Shown one piece after another: positions 7,540 through 14,348 of a DNA stretch of 19,785 nucleotides. The translations under genes were made by a program, and so were the position numbers. Below the pieces are notes generated by a model. The model saw only the letters and a program-made list of their open reading frames with translations. It did no database searches and was not told the DNA's origin. Position 1 is the stretch's first letter, and every line of letters begins with the position of its first letter. Origin of the DNA: an uncultured Actinoplanes sp. (lineage in GTDB: Bacteria; Actinomycetota; Actinomycetes; Mycobacteriales; Micromonosporaceae); the NCBI RefSeq assembly GCF_934643405.1, contig NZ_CAKUCL010000128.1:1-19785 (forward strand), given 5' to 3'.

Positions 7540-9048
7540 TCACGCCGGTAGCGGATCCTCGTGGTGGCCGGGCAGCCGCTCACGCACCAGAGCGAACAGG
7601 ATCAACGCGACGACCATGATGCCGACCGCCACGTAGACCCCGGTGGCCCAGTCACCGGTGGCGTCGCGCAGCACGCCGCTGACCACGGGGCTGGCCACCG
7701 CACCGATCTCGGAGATCAGGTTCTCCAGGCCGAACGCCCGGCCGCGCTGGTCGGCCGGCACCATGTCCCCGGTCATGCCCTGCGCGATCGGCTGCAGCGC
7801 GTTGAAGAACAGCCCGGAGGTGAACAGCAGGATGCCCAGCAGCAGCAGCGACGGCTTGTTGCCGCCGGCGATGCTCAGGCCGAACAGGAACGCCAGGATC
7901 GAGTACGCCAGCGTGCACGTCAGCAGCAACGGCTTGCGGCCCCGGCCGCGGCGTAGCGACCAGTCGGCCAGCCACCCGCCGAGCGGGAAACCGATGATCC
8001 CGGCGCCGGCGTTGAACGCGGCGGTCAGGCCGGCCGCGATGAGCGTGCTCTTGGTCGACTCGCGCACGATCTGCACCGACCAGAAGCTGAAGAACCACAG
8101 GTTGTAGAGGATCGCGATGTATCCGATGTAGATCAGGGTGACGTCCCGGCTGAACAGCGTGGACGCGTTGCCGGACGCGACGACGTTGCGCACCACCACG
8201 CCGATGTAGATCAGCGCCAGGACGCCGATCGCCACGGCCGTACCCCACTCCGGCCACTTCAGCCGGTCGGCCAGCAGGAACACCAGGACGATCGCCACGA
8301 AGGTCGGGACCGAGAACATGACGAGCCGGCCGAACGGCCCGCCGAGGCGCATCGCACCGCCGAGCCGGGACCGGAAGTAGCTGAAGGCGACCGCGCCGAC
8401 GACCAGCGAGCCGGCCCCGAAGAACCAGAACGGCAGGCGCCAGGCGCCGGAGCCCATGCCCAGGTTGCTGCCCCACTCGATGAGGACCGGGGTGAGCACG
8501 ATGCCGAGGGTCAGGCCGATGGCCAGGCCGGAGATCACCACGCCGAGCCCGAGCGTGCGCCGCCGGACGGGCGTGTGCCTGATGATCAGCGAGCGGTCGT
8601 TGGAGTAGAACACTCCCTCGCCGAGCCCGGTGAGCACCCGGGCGGCGACGAAGACCACCAGCCCGGCCCAGATGCCGGACAGGATGGTCATCACGCCCGC
8701 CCAGACCAGCGAGACCACGATCATCTCGCGGTGGCCGTACCGGTCGCCGAGCCGTCCACCCGGATACTGGGTGAGCATGTACCCGGCGAAGAACATCGAG
8801 CCGACCAGCCCACCCAGTGCGGCCGGGTTGCCGGCGTCCCCGATGAAGCCGGACTTGTTCTCGATCATCCAGGCGATCACCGGCCCGGTCAGGGTCCGGT
8901 CGGCATAGCTGAGAACCCAGCCGAACAGCAGGACCGTCCACAGCGTGGTGTACCGGCCGGTCAGCCGGCCGGTGGTCCGCTCGCTCAGATCCTGGTCGCC
9001 GGTGGACAGGCCGATCCGCTCGGCCGCCCGCCTCACATGGTCGGTCAT
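7540..9048 (-). CDS. MFS transporter, probably organic-anion/aromatic-acid uptake
   Basis: A 502-residue inner-membrane protein with about 12 hydrophobic segments. TM1 carries LSYADRT (Asp50-Arg51), a pattern common in anion:cation symporters of the MFS. The loop after TM2 has GGRLGDRYGHR (97-107), the classic MFS motif A. There is a hydrophilic N-terminal tail of about 33 residues and a long central loop around residues 225-240. ATG 9048 is preceded by GGAGG five bases upstream. It lies 24 bases after the reductase gene and is last in a three-gene operon with a Rieske oxygenase. By context it probably imports the oxygenase substrate, perhaps an aromatic carboxylate. Efflux cannot be excluded, and the substrate cannot be read from sequence. 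Confidence 0.85.
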   Translation of the reverse strand: MTDHVRRAAERIGLSTGDQDLSERTTGRLTGRYTTLWTVLLFGWVLSYADRTLTGPVIAWMIENKSGFIGDAGNPAALGGLVGSMFFAGYMLTQYPGGRLGDRYGHREMIVVSLVWAGVMTILSGIWAGLVVFVAARVLTGLGEGVFYSNDRSLIIRHTPVRRRTLGLGVVISGLAIGLTLGIVLTPVLIEWGSNLGMGSGAWRLPFWFFGAGSLVVGAVAFSYFRSRLGGAMRLGGPFGRLVMFSVPTFVAIVLVFLLADRLKWPEWGTAVAIGVLALIYIGVVVRNVVASGNASTLFSRDVTLIYIGYIAILYNLWFFSFWSVQIVRESTKSTLIAAGLTAAFNAGAGIIGFPLGGWLADWSLRRGRGRKPLLLTCTLAYSILAFLFGLSIAGGNKPSLLLLGILLFTSGLFFNALQPIAQGMTGDMVPADQRGRAFGLENLISEIGAVASPVVSGVLRDATGDWATGVYVAVGIMVVALILFALVRERLPGHHEDPLPA

Positions 9049-9072
9049 GTGTGCCTCCGGGGACGGGGTAGA

Positions 9073-10086
9073 TCAGGGGATATCGATGGTCAGCACGGCA
9101 TCGGCGGTACTGTCGCCGACGCCGCCGGTGCGCGGGCTCACCGCCCGGGAGACGCAGGTGCACATGCGGTCGCCACGCTGGTGCTGGGTGTCGCTGAAGA
9201 AGACGTCACGGTGGTCGATCGCGCCGTCGACGGCGAGCACCCGCACCTCGCACAGCCCGCACTCGCCGCGCCGGCAGTCGAACATCATGTCGGCGCCGGC
9301 CAGCTCCAGCGCCTCCAGCATGGACACGTCGTGCGGCACGACGGCCTCCAGACCGAGCCGCGGGATGCGGACCCGGAACGGTTCCGGGGCGAACCGGCCG
9401 CTGCTGCCGAACGTCTCGAACCGCAGCCCGAACGGCGGCCGGCCCGCCACCGCCCAGGCCCGCCGGATGGCGTCGAGCATCGGGATCGGCCCGCACACGT
9501 ACATCTCGGCGTCCGGCGCGCAGCTCTTGACCAGCGCGTCCACGTCGAGCCGGCGGTCCTCGTCGTCGACGTGCACCTCCAGCCGGTCGCCGTGGTCGGC
9601 GCGCAACTCCTCGAGGAACGCCATCAGGCGACGTGACCGGGCACCGTAGACGAACCGGTAGTCCGCGCCGCGCGCCTTGAGCGCCTTGCCCATGGCCACC
9701 AGGGCGGTGATGCCGATGCCGCCGGCGGCCAGGACGTAACTCGGCCGGCCGTAGGTCAGCGGGAAGTTCTGCAGTGGCTGGGTGATCGTCACCTGGCTGC
9801 CGCGGCGCAGCGCGTGCATGTACGCCGAACCGCCGCGGCTCTGCCGCGCGAGCTGAACGGCCAGGACGATCTGGTTCCCGTACGGTCCGGTCCCGACCAC
9901 CGAGTACGACCGGATGTCGCGACCGCCGTTGACGAAGACCTCGATGTCGATGTGGCTGCCGGGCGCGGCCGCCGGCCCGGGGCGCACCGGTTCGAGCACC
10001 ACCTGACGAACCCCGTCCGCCACCGCGCAGACGTCGACCACGGTGGCGCCGCCCCACTGTTTGTGGTTGGTCGCGCCCACCGTCAC
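9073..10086 (-). CDS. oxygenase reductase, VanB/phthalate-dioxygenase-reductase type (flavin + NAD + [2Fe-2S])
   Basis: Electron-transfer partner for the adjacent Rieske oxygenase. The 337 residues comprise a flavin-binding barrel (RSYSVV at 59-64, the RxYS motif), an NAD(P)-binding domain (AAGGIGITALVAM at 120-132; YVCGP at 196-200) and a C-terminal plant-type ferredoxin domain. The [2Fe-2S] ligands are Cys271, Cys276, Cys279 and Cys309 in CX4CX2CX29C spacing. The domain order FMN-NAD-FeS is that of class IA oxygenase reductases such as VanB. The start is GTG 10086, which overlaps the oxygenase stop by 4 bases (GTGA). A much longer open frame reaching 10677 is an artefact of GC bias. The fold and role are clear; the cognate substrate is not. 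Confidence 0.9.
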   Translation of the reverse strand: MTVGATNHKQWGGATVVDVCAVADGVRQVVLEPVRPGPAAAPGSHIDIEVFVNGGRDIRSYSVVGTGPYGNQIVLAVQLARQSRGGSAYMHALRRGSQVTITQPLQNFPLTYGRPSYVLAAGGIGITALVAMGKALKARGADYRFVYGARSRRLMAFLEELRADHGDRLEVHVDDEDRRLDVDALVKSCAPDAEMYVCGPIPMLDAIRRAWAVAGRPPFGLRFETFGSSGRFAPEPFRVRIPRLGLEAVVPHDVSMLEALELAGADMMFDCRRGECGLCEVRVLAVDGAIDHRDVFFSDTQHQRGDRMCTCVSRAVSPRTGGVGDSTADAVLTIDIP

Positions 10087-11285
10087 AGCCCTCGGTCCAA
10101 CAGGCTCACCGGCTCCTCGAACCGGCCCGGCAGGTCGGCGTTGACCTGGTGCGGCGGCACTTTCACATCCGACTTGACGCCCGGCGCCTGCCGCGCGGAG
10201 TCGTCCGTACCGTCGTCCTCCTCGGCGTCGATGAGGCGCTGCACCAGCCGCCGGCTCCACATGCCGCCGGCGTCGATGTTGAGGTTGTAGAAGTCGTACC
10301 CGGGGTTGGCGTCGATGCCGATCTGCTGGGCCTCGAGCATCTGCTCGTCCTCGAAGAAGACCCCGGACACCCCCTCCCGCAGCCGGGTCGTGATGGCCTG
10401 GTCGGACAGACTCCAGTTCCGGGCGAACGCCCACAGGTAGTGGCAGCTGTTGCCGGCCTGCGGCGTCATCGTGTTGAGCACCATGCCGTTGACGCCCTGG
10501 CTGAGGTCGCCGTCGGGGGCGCCGGTGCCGGCCTTGGCGACGCCGACGCTGATCGACACGGTCGCCGGCACCTCGAACCGGATGATCTGCCACCGGTCGA
10601 CCGGTCCGTGATAGTCGGGGAACCGGTCGTTGAGGTTCTTCTGCCAGAACGGCGGCGCCTCCACGCCGAGCATCCACTTCGCCACCGTGACGGTACGTTC
10701 GTCGTGGGTGATCTCCAGCTCCGACTCGCTGAGCTCCTCCTGCCCGATGCTGGACCCGTGGACGAACTGCTCATGGGTGAGGTCCATCAGGTTGTCCACG
10801 ATCAGCAGGTAGTTGCAGTTGGCGGTGATGGTCTTGCCGTCACCGGCCCAGCCGGGGTCGCGGTTCCAGTGCAGGTCGGGCACCAGGTCGGGGTCGGCCC
10901 GGGCGGGGTCTCCGGGCCAGACCCAGACGAAGCGGTGCCGCTCGACAACCGGGTACGAATGCACCGACGCGCTCGGGTTGATCGTCTCCTGGGCCGGCAT
11001 GAAGGTCGCCCGGCCGTCCGCGTCGTAGCAGATCCCGTGGTACCCGCACTGGATCTCGTCGTCGCCCCGCAGCCGCCCCATGGACAACGGGACGAGCCGG
11101 TGCCAGCAGGCGTTGGCCAGCGCGACCGGCCGGCCCGCGGCGGTGCGGTAGAACACCATCGGGCGGTCGCAGACGGTCTTCGGCAGCAGCGTACGGCCGA
11201 CTTCGACATCCCAGGCGGCGGCGTACCAGGCGTTGAGCGGGTAGTTTCGGCGCACCGAGTCGGGCTGGGCTCCGGCAGGAAACAT
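10083..11285 (-). CDS. Rieske non-heme iron oxygenase, VanA-like terminal oxygenase
   Basis: A 400-residue terminal oxygenase. The Rieske [2Fe-2S] cluster ligands are Cys60-X-His62 and Cys80-X2-His83 (CWH ... CGYHG). The mononuclear iron site is DNLMDLTHEQFVH, with His171 and His176 as ligands and Asp168 as the inter-subunit bridging residue. The third ligand is probably an acidic residue in EDEQMLEAQQ near 318-327. VanA-type O-demethylases are about 340-350 residues; this one has a roughly 40-residue acidic/polar extension at the C-terminus. There is no small beta subunit gene, which agrees with an alpha-only, two-component system. ATG 11285 follows GGAGG (11293-11297) at 7 bases. The reaction is probably O- or N-demethylation or hydroxylation of an aromatic or heteroaromatic acid. 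I cannot name the substrate. Confidence 0.9.
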   Translation of the reverse strand: MFPAGAQPDSVRRNYPLNAWYAAAWDVEVGRTLLPKTVCDRPMVFYRTAAGRPVALANACWHRLVPLSMGRLRGDDEIQCGYHGICYDADGRATFMPAQETINPSASVHSYPVVERHRFVWVWPGDPARADPDLVPDLHWNRDPGWAGDGKTITANCNYLLIVDNLMDLTHEQFVHGSSIGQEELSESELEITHDERTVTVAKWMLGVEAPPFWQKNLNDRFPDYHGPVDRWQIIRFEVPATVSISVGVAKAGTGAPDGDLSQGVNGMVLNTMTPQAGNSCHYLWAFARNWSLSDQAITTRLREGVSGVFFEDEQMLEAQQIGIDANPGYDFYNLNIDAGGMWSRRLVQRLIDAEEDDGTDDSARQAPGVKSDVKVPPHQVNADLPGRFEEPVSLLDRGL

Positions 11286-11314
11286 CGCGCTACCTCCAGC
11301 AATGGTTTCGTCTG

Positions 11315-11342
11315 CCCACCGTTACCCGTGACCCGCCCACCG
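11315..11342. promoter_or_regulatory. symmetrical block of heptamer repeats upstream of the oxygenase operon
   Basis: Four consecutive heptamers occur 30-57 bases before the Rieske start: CCCACCG at both outer positions (11315-11321, 11336-11342), and TTACCCG next to TGACCCG inside (11322-11335). Regular 7-bp repeats in a promoter-proximal gap suggest a regulator site for the oxygenase operon. No -10/-35 pair is clear enough to call, and GC bias makes some repetition likely by chance. Confidence 0.35.
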
Positions 11343-11382
11343 CTTCAGCGAGCTTCCGTCGAGCGGAAAGGGGTTCCGGGGC

Positions 11383-12042
11383 TCAGCGGCCGGCTGCCGT
11401 CGAGCGCCCCCTCTCCACGGTGTACGCGCCCGTGGAGAGCTCACCGACGGCGGTGGGGGTCAGCGCCAGCGAGACGACCCCGCCGGGCAGCACGCGCGTG
11501 CTGCCCTCGGCGGTGGCGAGCGTCACGGGCGTCGATCCCTGCGGGAACAGGCGTTTACCGGTTCCCACGACCACCGGGTACTGCAGCAGCCGGTAGAGGT
11601 CGACGAGTCCGGCCCGGTGCAGCGTCTGCACGAGCTGCCAGCTGCCGTGCACCTGGAGCTCCCGGCCGGGAAGCCCCTTGAGCCGGCGCACCTCGTCGAC
11701 GATGCCGGTGCGCAGGACCGTCGCCGGGCTCCAGCCGGCGTCCTCGTCGGTCAGCGTCCGGCTGACGACATACTTCGGCAGCGTGTTCAGCTTGGTGGCG
11801 ATCAGGTCGTCCGGTGCGGTGACCTTCGGCCAGTACCCGCCGAGCAGGCCGTAGCTCGTGCGGCCGAAGAGGAAGGCGTCCGCCTGGCGGAACCAGCCCT
11901 CGACAATCTCGTCGGTGTGCGCGGATGCGTGCGGGACCAGCCACCCGCCGCGGTCGAAGCCGCCCGAGCGGTCCTCGTCGGGATTTCCCGGTCCTTGCAT
12001 GATTCCGTCGAGGCTGACGAAGACGTTGACGCTGAGCAGCAC
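11383..12042 (-). CDS. RibD C-terminal / dihydrofolate reductase-like reductase
   Basis: A 219-residue protein of the DHFR-like RibD_C family (YyaP/YwjB type). It shows VNVFVSLDGIMQGPG at the N-terminus, FLFGRTSYGLLGGYWP in the middle, KYVVSRTL, then ELQVHGSWQLVQTLHRAGLVD and YPVVVGTGKRLFP, which make the NADPH-binding and closing strands. I chose GTG 12042 over ATG 12057 because a GGAGG (12049-12053) lies 6 bases before it and would otherwise be inside the gene. Such stand-alone proteins are common in actinomycetes and most have no known substrate. They are not housekeeping folate reductases. It lies 56 bases downstream of an AraC-type regulator on the same strand and is probably co-transcribed with it. 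Confidence 0.85.
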   Translation of the reverse strand: MLLSVNVFVSLDGIMQGPGNPDEDRSGGFDRGGWLVPHASAHTDEIVEGWFRQADAFLFGRTSYGLLGGYWPKVTAPDDLIATKLNTLPKYVVSRTLTDEDAGWSPATVLRTGIVDEVRRLKGLPGRELQVHGSWQLVQTLHRAGLVDLYRLLQYPVVVGTGKRLFPQGSTPVTLATAEGSTRVLPGGVVSLALTPTAVGELSTGAYTVERGRSTAAGR

Positions 12043-12098
12043 GAATATCCTCCACATTCCGCATCGGGACGGCCGCCGGGGCGGCCGGCAAGCGGAGG

Positions 12099-12803
12099 TT
12101 AGCTACCTGGCGACGGGCTGATCTTGTACAGGAACGACATTTTCGCGTCGTCGGCCGCCCGCAGCCCGCGCGCGGTGCGCCCGACGTAGCGCTGCAGCGC
12201 ATGTGCCAGGTGAGCCTGGTCGAAGTACCCCAGCGCGTCGACGACCGCGGGCCAGCCGAGCCCGTCGCGCAGCATCGTGGCCGCGGCGTTCGCGCGGTCG
12301 ATCTGCGTCACCGCGGTCTGCGACAGGCCGGTGAGCGCGCGATGGTGCCGCTGAAGGGTCCGCCGGGACCGGCGGCCCTCGGGATGCCCGGCGGGACGCA
12401 CCAGCAGACCGGCGTCCCGCAGGCGCCGGACGAACTGCTCGGCGTTGTCGTACGTGGGCGCCTCCCAGTCCTCGCCGCCGATGACCACCCGGCCCGAGTC
12501 CGTCACCGGGAAGGACACGTACCCGTCGACGATCGAGGCCGCGGGATGCGGCCGCAGGACGGTGCCGAGCGTGAGCCGGAGCCCGAGGAACTCGGCGTCC
12601 GGCGGGACCGGCACGGTGGTCGCCCGGGTCTCCGGCCCGCGCACGCCGGCGAGCAGACGGCCCCGCGTCCGCGTGAGGATCAGCTGGCAGCACGTGCGCG
12701 CCGCGGACGTCATCGTGTCCTCGGCGTCGCTGCGGGTGCGCCACACCCGGTCGACGATGCCCGCGTCCGTGTCGGTGTCACGATGCTCGAATGCGAAGCG
12801 CAC
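12099..12803 (-). CDS. AraC-family transcriptional regulator
   Basis: A 234-residue regulator. Residues about 147-216 form the double helix-turn-helix of AraC proteins (SRRTLQRHHRALTGLS, then GWPAVVDALGYFDQAHLAHAL and an R-rich end). The N-terminal 140 residues are a sensing domain of unclear ligand, containing a GYVSFPVTDSG strand. The tail ends in MSFLYKI, a short motif I associate with AraC proteins next to small reductases. The start is GTG 12803; a purine-rich AAGGAAG lies 11 bases upstream. It is upstream of, and probably co-transcribed with, the RibD/DHFR-like gene, and divergent from the aldehyde dehydrogenase. It is placed to control both through the shared 108-base gap. Confidence 0.82.
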   Translation of the reverse strand: MRFAFEHRDTDTDAGIVDRVWRTRSDAEDTMTSAARTCCQLILTRTRGRLLAGVRGPETRATTVPVPPDAEFLGLRLTLGTVLRPHPAASIVDGYVSFPVTDSGRVVIGGEDWEAPTYDNAEQFVRRLRDAGLLVRPAGHPEGRRSRRTLQRHHRALTGLSQTAVTQIDRANAAATMLRDGLGWPAVVDALGYFDQAHLAHALQRYVGRTARGLRAADDAKMSFLYKISPSPGS

Positions 12804-12843
12804 GCTCGATCAGGCTTCCTTCTTGTTGCCGGGCCGACGCTGC

Positions 12844-12896
12844 GCCCGCCCGGCGACCGGCCGCCCTCACGCTACCGCCGGCGCAGCCGGGCGGGC
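12844..12896. promoter_or_regulatory. 11-bp inverted repeat in the divergent AraC / aldehyde dehydrogenase promoter region
   Basis: GCCCGCCCGGC at 12844-12854 is exactly complementary to GCCGGGCGGGC at 12886-12896, with 31 bases between. The right arm stops just before the putative -10 of the aldehyde dehydrogenase. Two separated arms flanking a promoter would suit a dimeric or looping regulator such as the adjacent AraC protein. The GC-only composition makes this tentative. Confidence 0.35.
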
Positions 12897-12898
12897 AC

Positions 12899-12904
12899 TA
12901 GGGT
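12899..12904 (+). promoter_or_regulatory. -10 element of a probable leaderless aldehyde dehydrogenase transcript
   Basis: TAGGGT fits the TANNNT -10 consensus of actinobacteria and ends 7 bases before ATG 12912. With that spacing the transcript would begin at or next to the start codon. No Shine-Dalgarno sequence is found before the ATG, which agrees with leaderless translation. The -35 region is not clear. Confidence 0.6.
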
Positions 12905-12911
12905 GACCGGC

Positions 12912-14348
12912 ATGGAGCTGGCGATGTTCGTCGACGGGGTCTGGGTGCCGGCGCGGTCCGGGGCTGGCACCGTGGCAACCAGTCCGGCCACCGGCGAGAA
13001 GCTGGGGACCGTGCCCGAAGGGGACCGCGACGACGCCCGGGCCGCCATCGCGGCGGCGAGGCGGGCGGCGGCGCGATGGGCGCGGCTCACCGCCCACGAA
13101 CGGGCCGGGATGATGCACCGGGTCGGCGACGTCATCGAGCAGCGGCGCGACGCGCTTGCCCGCACGCTCACCCTGGACCAGGGCAAACCGTTGCGGGCCG
13201 AGGCATACGACGAGGTGGACGAGCTCGTCGCGTACTGGCGGATGGCCGCCGAGGACGCCAAGCGGCTGGGCGGCTCGCTGCCGAACTCGTCGAGCCCGGG
13301 CAAGCGGGCGATGCTGATCCGCCGGCCGCGCGGCGTGGTCGGGGTGATCACGCCGTGGAACTGGCCGTACACGATGCCCGCGGAGCTGATCGCACCGGCG
13401 CTCGCGGCCGGCAACACGGTGGTGTGGACGCCGGCGCCGTCCACGTCGGTCTCCGCGATCGCGCTGGCCGGGTGCCTGGCCGACGCCGATCTGCCGCCCG
13501 GCGTGGTCAACCTGGTGACCGGCCCGGGCCCGGTGGTCGGCGACGAGATCGCCCGCAACACCGGCACGGACGTGGTCGCCTTCATCGGCTCCACCGGCAC
13601 CGGGCGCAAGGTGGCGAGCGCCGCCGCGGGCAAGGCCATGCTGCTGGAGATGGGCGGCAACGGGCCGCTGGTGGTGCTCGCCGACGCCGACCTGGACCGG
13701 GCCGTCGACGGGGCGCTGACCGCCTGCTTCCTGTGCGCGGGGCAGAGCTGCACCGCGGGGGAGCGGCTGCTGGTGCACGAGGCGGTGCGCGAGGAGTTCG
13801 GCCACCTGCTGGTCGCCGCGGTGCGCCGGAGGATCCGGCTGGGCGATCCGCTGGACGACACGACCACGATGGGGCCGCTGAACAACGACGCGGTCGCGGC
13901 CAAGATGGACGAGCACGTCGCCGACGCGGTCCGGCGTGGCGCCACCGTGCTGACCGGCGGCGGCCGGGCCGCGGGCCACCCGACCGGCCTCTACTGGGAG
14001 CCGACCGTCCTGGGTGACGTGCCCTCGGCCGCCCTGGTCGCGACCGAGGAGACGTTCGGGCCGGTCGCGCCGATCGTGGGTATCGGCTCGGTCGAGGAGG
14101 CGATCGAGCTGACCAACGCCTGCCGGTACGGGCTGCTCGCCGCCGTCTACACCGCCGACCTGCGCACCGGCCTGCACTTCGCCGACGCGGTGCGGACCGG
14201 ATGGGTCAACATCAACGAGTCGACCAACTACTGGGAGAGCCACCTGCCGTTCGGCGGCCGGTCCGGTTCGGACAGCGGCCTGGGCCGGGTCGGCGGCGCC
14301 CATCCGATGGAGACGTTCACCGAGCTGCAGACCGTGATCATCGGCTAG
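12912..14348 (+). CDS. NAD(P)-dependent aldehyde dehydrogenase
   Basis: A 478-residue member of the ALDH superfamily that oxidises an aldehyde to the acid in the cytoplasm. Landmarks are TPWNWP with Asn150, FIGSTGTGR (224-232), the general base Glu246 in LEMGGNGP, the nucleophile Cys280 in GQSCTAGE, EETFGPVAP, and INESTNYWESHLPFGGRSGSDSG near the end. Odd point: the cofactor-binding lysine usual in the VV(L/W)KPA segment is Thr173 here (VVWTPAPSTS). I have an impression that some actinobacterial ALDHs share this. The ATG at 12912 is supported by the leaderless -10. It is divergent from the AraC gene. Its stop overlaps the end of the opposite-strand STAND gene by 11 bases. Substrate unknown. 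Confidence 0.9.
   Translation: MELAMFVDGVWVPARSGAGTVATSPATGEKLGTVPEGDRDDARAAIAAARRAAARWARLTAHERAGMMHRVGDVIEQRRDALARTLTLDQGKPLRAEAYDEVDELVAYWRMAAEDAKRLGGSLPNSSSPGKRAMLIRRPRGVVGVITPWNWPYTMPAELIAPALAAGNTVVWTPAPSTSVSAIALAGCLADADLPPGVVNLVTGPGPVVGDEIARNTGTDVVAFIGSTGTGRKVASAAAGKAMLLEMGGNGPLVVLADADLDRAVDGALTACFLCAGQSCTAGERLLVHEAVREEFGHLLVAAVRRRIRLGDPLDDTTTMGPLNNDAVAAKMDEHVADAVRRGATVLTGGGRAAGHPTGLYWEPTVLGDVPSAALVATEETFGPVAPIVGIGSVEEAIELTNACRYGLLAAVYTADLRTGLHFADAVRTGWVNINESTNYWESHLPFGGRSGSDSGLGRVGGAHPMETFTELQTVIIG

Noticed and set aside
8575..9636. Plus-strand open frame opposite the MFS and reductase genes
   Set aside because: No recognisable domain, atypical His/Pro/Arg-rich composition, and both opposite-strand genes are well supported.
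10087..10677. N-terminal extension of the reductase frame into the oxygenase gene
   Set aside because: It is the shadow frame of the Rieske oxygenase; the flavin domain begins after GTG 10086.
10083..11285. Ring-hydroxylating dioxygenase alpha subunit of the alpha/beta type
   Set aside because: No beta-subunit gene is present and the partner is a VanB-type reductase, so an alpha-only demethylase/hydroxylase type fits better.
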